DNA from: HGM13006 sp963649625 | GTDB lineage: Bacteria > Bacillota > Clostridia > Oscillospirales > Oscillospiraceae | Direction of reading: 5' to 3' | Length of the DNA: 8,237 bases | Assembly (NCBI GenBank): GCA_963649625.1 | Contig: CAVJIP010000098.1 | Location: forward strand, 1 to 8,237 | Shown: piece by piece, positions 4,629-8,237 of the stretch | Layout of the letters: the number at the start of each line of letters is the position of its first letter | How positions within the stretch are numbered: the stretch's first letter is position 1 | Position numbers and translations under genes: made by a program | The notes under the pieces: model-generated | The model's input: the letters and a program-made list of their open reading frames with translations, nothing else | What the model was told of the DNA's origin: nothing | Databases searched by the model: none

Positions 4629-6565
4629 GCCCCGGCCTCCTCTTCCAGAGCCTCCGCCCGGAGGAGCCAGCCTCTGGCCGAGGCGTCGCTGGGCATCCGC
4701 CAGTCTCCCCGGGGGCTCAGGCACACCGAGCCCACCTTCACCCCGTCCGGCAGACAGCTCCGCTTAAACTGCTGGGCCACAAACCGGCGATAGAAGGTTT
4801 TGAGCCACTTGAGAATGGTCTGTCGGTCAAAGTCCTCCCGGAAGGCCCGCCGGGCCAGGGTGTAGATTTTCTCCGGGGAAAAGCCAAACCGCAGAACATA
4901 GTACAGGAAAAAGTCGTGAAGGGCATAGGGACCCACAATGTTCTCGGTCTGCTGGGCAATCTGCCCGTTTTCGTCCGGAGGCAGCAGCTCCGGGCTGATG
5001 GGAGTGTCCAGCACGTCCCGGAGCACCTGGGTGCTTTCCGGGAACATATTGTATTCCACCAGGGAATCAATCATCCAGCGAATCAGGGTTTTGGGAATGG
5101 AGGCGTTGACCCCGTACATACTCATGTGGTCGGCGTTGTAGGTACACCAGCCCAGGGCCAGCTCACTTAAGTCCCCGGTGCCCACCACCAGACCGCCGAT
5201 TTTTCCTGCGTAGTCCATGAGCACCTGGGTGCGCTCCCGGGCCTGGGTGTTTTCATAGGTCAGGTCGGTGGTTTTTTCGTCCTGGCCAATGTCTCGGAAA
5301 TGCTGCTTTACGGCGGCGGCAATGGGAATGGTCAGGGAGGTGATGCCCAGGGTTTTCATCAGCTCCAGGGAATTGTGATAGGTTCGGTCTGTGGTGCCGA
5401 AGCAGGGCATGGTGATTCCCACCACATGGGTCTTAGGCCGCCCCAGCTGGGCCATGGCCTGGGTGGCCACCAGCAGGGCCAGGGTGGAATCCAGCCCCCC
5501 GGACACGCCGATCACCGCCTTTCCTCCCGTGACCTCCAGCCGCTTTTTCAGCCCCGCCACCTGCATTTCAAAGATGTCCCGGCAGCGCTGCTGACGATCC
5601 TGTCGGCCGGATGGCACAAAGGGCAGCTTTTCCAGGGGGTACAGGCTGCCGTCGCTGTCGGGGGCGGACTGGAGGGGAATACGGGTGCCCGGCTCCTGCC
5701 GTCCGTAGACCCGGGCACTGTCGGCAAAGCTGCGGTTTTTCCGGCGATCCGCCCGAAGCCGCCCCAAGTCCAAATCCATGGTCAGTACATAGTCCGTATC
5801 CAGAAGCCGCTGGTTTTCCGCCAGCAGGGTGCCGTTTTCCGCAATCAGGCTGTGGCCGGAAAAGACCAGATCCTGGGTGGATTCTCCCGTCCCGGCGGAG
5901 CAGTACACATAGCCGCACAGGCACCGGGCCGACTGCTGGGCAATCAGGCTCCGCCGGTAGGCCCGCTTGGCAATGACCTCGTTGCTGGCGGACAGATTTA
6001 CGATCAGCTCCGCCCCGCCCAGGGCCAGAAAGGTGCTGGGGGGCAGGGGAGTCCACAGATCCTCACAAAGCTCCACCCCGAAGGCGGTGCCGTCCGCCAG
6101 GGTGAAAATCAGGTCACGGCCAACGGGAACGCCGTCTCCCTGGGTCACGCCTGCCGCCAGCAAATCCTCCGAGGTGGAAAACCACCGCTTTTCGTAGTAT
6201 TCCCCATAGTTGGGCAAAAAGGTCTTGGGGACAATACCCTTGAGTTCTCCGCAGTTTAGCACCGCCCCGCAGTTATAAAGGGCCCCATGAATTTCTATGG
6301 GCAGGCCCACCACCGCCGTCAGCAGCAGCTCTCCCGTCAGGCTGGCCAGCTCCCCCAGGGCCCTGCGGCAGTCCTCCAGCAGGGACTGCTGAAAGAACAG
6401 GTCTTGACAGGTATAGCCGGTCAGGCACAGCTCCGGAAACACCACCAGGGTGCTGCCTGCCCTTGCGGCCTGTCGGAGCTGTGCCTTGATTTTTTCCAGG
6501 TTGCCCCAAACGTCTGCCACCGTGACCGTGGGGACGCAGCAGGAAACACGGATATAGTCCAGCAT
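4625..6565 (-). CDS. nadE: Glutamine-dependent NAD+ synthase
   Basis: A 646-aa two-domain enzyme that makes NAD+ from nicotinic acid adenine dinucleotide, ATP and glutamine, the last step of NAD+ biosynthesis, in the cytoplasm. The N-terminal nitrilase-like glutaminase domain (about 1-290) shows the complete Glu-Lys-Cys triad: E45 in VVFPELCLTG, K114 in IVPKTFLPNYGEYYE, C167 in GVELCEDLW. The C-terminal synthetase domain has the PP-loop SGGLDS (355-360) and conserved GTGDLSELALGWCTYNADH followed by SMYGVNASIPKTL. The extreme C-terminus keeps GDWRMPSDA (620-628), typical of the long form. Length fits the two-domain enzymes (M. tuberculosis NadE, 679 aa), so it can use glutamine directly and needs no free ammonia. 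AGGTG at 6573-6577 lies 7 nt before the ATG. It is the first gene of a two-gene operon, with a clear promoter at 6597-6625, and overlaps the phosphoesterase start by 4 nt. Confidence 0.98.
   Translation of the reverse strand: MLDYIRVSCCVPTVTVADVWGNLEKIKAQLRQAARAGSTLVVFPELCLTGYTCQDLFFQQSLLEDCRRALGELASLTGELLLTAVVGLPIEIHGALYNCGAVLNCGELKGIVPKTFLPNYGEYYEKRWFSTSEDLLAAGVTQGDGVPVGRDLIFTLADGTAFGVELCEDLWTPLPPSTFLALGGAELIVNLSASNEVIAKRAYRRSLIAQQSARCLCGYVYCSAGTGESTQDLVFSGHSLIAENGTLLAENQRLLDTDYVLTMDLDLGRLRADRRKNRSFADSARVYGRQEPGTRIPLQSAPDSDGSLYPLEKLPFVPSGRQDRQQRCRDIFEMQVAGLKKRLEVTGGKAVIGVSGGLDSTLALLVATQAMAQLGRPKTHVVGITMPCFGTTDRTYHNSLELMKTLGITSLTIPIAAAVKQHFRDIGQDEKTTDLTYENTQARERTQVLMDYAGKIGGLVVGTGDLSELALGWCTYNADHMSMYGVNASIPKTLIRWMIDSLVEYNMFPESTQVLRDVLDTPISPELLPPDENGQIAQQTENIVGPYALHDFFLYYVLRFGFSPEKIYTLARRAFREDFDRQTILKWLKTFYRRFVAQQFKRSCLPDGVKVGSVCLSPRGDWRMPSDASARGWLLRAEALEEEAGA
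4636..4641 (-). promoter_or_regulatory. Ribosome binding site that fixes the yfcE start inside the nadE end
   Basis: AGGAGG on the minus strand, 7 nt before the ATG at 4628, encoded within the last codons of nadE. It excludes the longer upstream frame, which has no family similarity before the MKLMIASDLHG segment. Confidence 0.8.
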
Positions 6566-6596
6566 TTTGCTTCACCTCATTGCACTTAATGCCTTC

Positions 6597-6625
6597 ATTT
6601 TACCCGGAATTTTGGGGCACGTCAA
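6597..6625 (-). promoter_or_regulatory. Promoter of the nadE-yfcE operon
   Basis: On the minus strand, TTGACG (6620-6625) and TAAAAT (6597-6602) are spaced by 17 nt, each matching 5 of 6 consensus positions. Transcription would start near 6590, giving a short leader of about 25 nt that holds the ribosome binding site and little else. There is no room for a riboswitch after it. I see no clear operator palindrome over it, so NAD-linked repression cannot be read from the sequence. Confidence 0.82.
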
Positions 6626-6723
6626 CAAAAATCCGCTGGGGCCGGAGGGGGAGGGCTTTTTCGCTAGCTGTGCCCCTCCAGGCGAATGGGGGATACCGCA
6701 TAAACTCTTTTTTCAAAGAAATT

Positions 6724-6750
6724 CCCGGCATCCGAAAACCGAATGCCGGG
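6724..6750 (-). terminator. Hairpin terminator after the DUF4179 gene
   Basis: CCCGGCAT (6724-6731) pairs with ATGCCGGG (6743-6750). The stem continues in the minus-strand RNA through a G-U pair and two G-C pairs to a 5-nt loop. The minus strand then reads AATTTCTTTG and, further on, A-rich sequence. The T-tract is broken, so this is a moderate terminator. A smaller hairpin (TTCCCC/GGGGAA, 6770-6786) lies between it and the stop codon at 6792. Together they probably end the sigma/anti-sigma transcript before the nadE promoter. Confidence 0.62.
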
Positions 6751-6791
6751 AGGGGTATTTTAGGCTTCTTTCCCCCGGAAGGGGAATTGGT

Positions 6792-7883
6792 TTAATTCTG
6801 GGCTGTGGGAATCAGAGACAAACTCTGCTCCGTGCCCTCCCGGTAAACCCGCATTTCGCCCAGCTGGGTGGGATCCAGGGCAACCCAGGGAATGACGTAT
6901 TCCGTCACCCCGTCGTGGGTCCAGCCTACGGAGCCGAAATCCGGCACCTTCTCGCCGTTTTTCAGGTAAAAGGCCACGGCGATGTTCTCACCGCTCTCCT
7001 GGGCAGAGGCCACCTGCTCCGGGGCCGAAAGGGTCAGCGACTCCGGCAGCACCAGGCTGCACCCGGTGGAGGTGATTAGAACGCTTATGTCGGAGCAGCC
7101 CGCCGCCGCCTCCAGCTGGGCCATGTCTACGGTATATTCCGGCTCCGGCTCCAGCTTGGGAATGGAAACGGTAAACTGCCAGCTTCCCTCAATGGCGGCC
7201 ACCTTTTCCACCATCCCGTTGTCATCTGCCTGGCCGGTGGTCACATAGAGACTGCGAAGCTCCAGCTCTATGGCAGTGTCTCCGTCACAGATGATCTGGT
7301 CGTCAGGCAGTGCCGTCCAGGTGTTGCATTCCAGCATTCCCAGGTCGTCAGCGGTGGAGCGTTGTCCCGCCACGCTGCCGTAGGAGGGGTTCACCCAGCT
7401 GTAGCTCCAAAACCAGGGCTGAAGCCCATAGTCCTCCAGGGAATAGGAGAATTTATCCCCGTCCTCCGTCTGGTAGCTCAGGCCGAAGGTTACGCTGTGG
7501 TTGCTGACCGTCATGGACTCCAGGGTGACGGTCAGCCCCTGGTCTGTGGCACTTTGGGCCAGGGTGACGGTTCGTCCCTCCAAATAGGCCCGCTGCTCCG
7601 GGGGCATGGAGGTGCCGGCCTCCGTCGCCTGCAATTCCGCCGTCTCCCACTGCGCCTGCATAAGCCGGGTGCTTTTGCTGTAGGCGACCACCGCCGCCAC
7701 CGTGACGCTCAGGGCCACCGTCAGGGCCGCCGCCATAGCCCCAAGCCGCAGCAGCCGCCGTTTGGGCCGGATGTTCTGCCGGGGCAGTCTCTCCCGGGCC
7801 AGCTTCAGAATCCGCTCCTGATTGGGGGCCTCCGCCCTCGGGGCTGTGGGTACATAATGATCCATCAAATTATTTAGCTTCAT
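6792..7883 (-). CDS. DUF4179 membrane protein, likely anti-sigma factor
   Basis: A 363-aa single-pass membrane protein. The N-terminal 40 or so residues are cytoplasmic and include NQERILKLARERL (21-33), followed by a basic stop RPKRRLLRLG and a hydrophobic helix at about 48-68 (AAALTVALSVTVAAVVAY). The remaining 295 residues are extracytoplasmic. The segment just after the membrane matches DUF4179, common in Firmicutes proteins encoded beside ECF sigma factors. The far half is a beta-rich domain of the kind fused to such proteins and ends in VYREGTEQSLSLIPTAQN. By position and topology it should bind the sigma factor at the membrane and release it on an envelope signal; this is inference. 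The ATG at 7883 lies 14 nt inside the sigma factor gene, with GGAGG at 7892-7896 (8-nt spacing) within that gene, so the two are probably coupled. The signal is not evident. Confidence 0.85.
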   Translation of the reverse strand: MKLNNLMDHYVPTAPRAEAPNQERILKLARERLPRQNIRPKRRLLRLGAMAAALTVALSVTVAAVVAYSKSTRLMQAQWETAELQATEAGTSMPPEQRAYLEGRTVTLAQSATDQGLTVTLESMTVSNHSVTFGLSYQTEDGDKFSYSLEDYGLQPWFWSYSWVNPSYGSVAGQRSTADDLGMLECNTWTALPDDQIICDGDTAIELELRSLYVTTGQADDNGMVEKVAAIEGSWQFTVSIPKLEPEPEYTVDMAQLEAAAGCSDISVLITSTGCSLVLPESLTLSAPEQVASAQESGENIAVAFYLKNGEKVPDFGSVGWTHDGVTEYVIPWVALDPTQLGEMRVYREGTEQSLSLIPTAQN

Positions 7884-8237
7884 GGAATAAACCTCCCTCT
7901 GTGAAAAGCTCCCGCAGTCGTTTTTTTCCTCGGAACAGGTGGCTTTCCACGGCCCGAACCGTCAGCCCCAGCTCCTGGGCAATATCCTTTACCCGCTCCT
8001 CCTGATAGTACCGGCGGAGGAATATGGTGCGGCAGGGCTCACCCAGGCTGTCCACCGCCTCCGTGACCACCTGGGTCAGGAGCACCTCATCCAGCTTCCG
8101 GGACAGCGCATAATCCTCCGTCAGCTCCTGCTGCAGAGAAAGCTCCCCACACCCTTCCGCTTTTCTCCGCCGATCCAGGGCGGCGTTCCGGGTGATGGCG
8201 CTGAGATAGCCTTTTAGCCCTTCCGGCTCCCGGAGCC
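7870..8237 (-). CDS. ECF-type RNA polymerase sigma factor, 5' end outside the window
   Basis: Only the last 121 codons are present; the gene starts to the right of position 8237. The visible part begins LREPEGLKGYLSAITRNAAL, matching the end of sigma-70 region 2 (region 2.3/2.4, ending in the DRRRK basic patch). A linker rich in Glu and Gln follows, then region 4: LGEPCRTIFLRRYYQEERVK and the helix-turn-helix DIAQELGLTVRAVESHLFRG (about residues 84-103), ending with KKRLRELF. The sequence order and spacing are those of an extracytoplasmic-function sigma factor of about 160-180 aa. A shorter GTG-initiated frame from 8085 would contain region 4 only and is not a credible start. The gene overlaps the DUF4179 membrane protein by 14 nt, a typical sigma/anti-sigma arrangement. 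Promoter and target genes lie outside this window. Confidence 0.93.
   Translation of the reverse strand, partial: LREPEGLKGYLSAITRNAALDRRRKAEGCGELSLQQELTEDYALSRKLDEVLLTQVVTEAVDSLGEPCRTIFLRRYYQEERVKDIAQELGLTVRAVESHLFRGKKRLRELFTEGGLFHEAK

Noticed and set aside
5300..6259. Plus-strand 319-codon frame opposite nadE
   Set aside because: Antisense shadow of a fully intact NAD synthase; no family features.
6603..6720. Possible riboswitch or small RNA between DUF4179 and nadE genes
   Set aside because: The nadE promoter leaves only a short leader of about 25 nt, and the rest of the region is upstream of transcription with no recognisable RNA fold.
7870..8085. Separate small regulator starting at the GTG at 8085
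   Set aside because: The same frame continues upstream with recognisable sigma-70 region 2 sequence to the window edge, so it is an internal fragment of the sigma gene.

Overview
The window looks like ordinary chromosome from a GC-rich gut Clostridia (Firmicutes), most likely Oscillospiraceae-like (Flavonifractor, Oscillibacter or Lawsonibacter type). This rests on protein families typical of that group (a DUF1836 regulator, a DUF4179 anti-sigma-like protein beside an ECF sigma factor, a two-domain NAD synthase), on strong AGGAGG-type ribosome binding sites, and on sigma-A-like promoters with 17-nt spacers. Taxonomy is inferred. Every convincing gene lies on the minus strand, so transcription runs from right to left.

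Right to left: (1) 8237-7870 is the 3' part of an ECF-type sigma factor gene. It overlaps by 14 nt a membrane-anchored DUF4179 protein (7883-6792), the likely anti-sigma partner, and a hairpin terminator follows. (2) A clear promoter at 6597-6625 drives nadE (glutamine-dependent NAD+ synthase, 6565-4625). nadE shares an ATGA stop/start overlap with a YfcE-type metallophosphoesterase (4628-4092), so the two are probably translationally coupled. (3) A near-consensus extended -10 promoter lies across the end of the phosphoesterase gene and drives a DUF1836 MerR-like regulator (4033-3434). (4) A neurotransmitter:sodium symporter family transporter (3261-1903) has its best promoter upstream of a strong intrinsic terminator hairpin. 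That hairpin could end the DUF1836 transcript, attenuate the transporter, or do both. (5) After the transporter terminator (1751-1787) comes a more AT-rich stretch without a gene, with what look like degraded coding remnants. (6) An HxlR-family regulator (1472-1047) has its own extended -10 promoter and is followed after 30 nt by a Sel1-repeat protein (1016-291). (7) The left 290 bases hold a long hairpin terminator and, at the very edge, what looks like a GC-rich intergenic repeat.

Functionally these are small neighbouring units rather than one pathway: envelope-stress-type sigma control, NAD biosynthesis with a linked phosphodiesterase, amino-acid-type uptake beside a regulator, and a small HxlR/Sel1 operon. 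I see no defence system, CRISPR array, toxin-antitoxin pair, tRNA, rRNA or intact mobile element. The items most worth a second look are the terminator inside the transporter leader, the scar-like 1.5-1.9 kb gap, and the uncharacterised HxlR-Sel1 pair.
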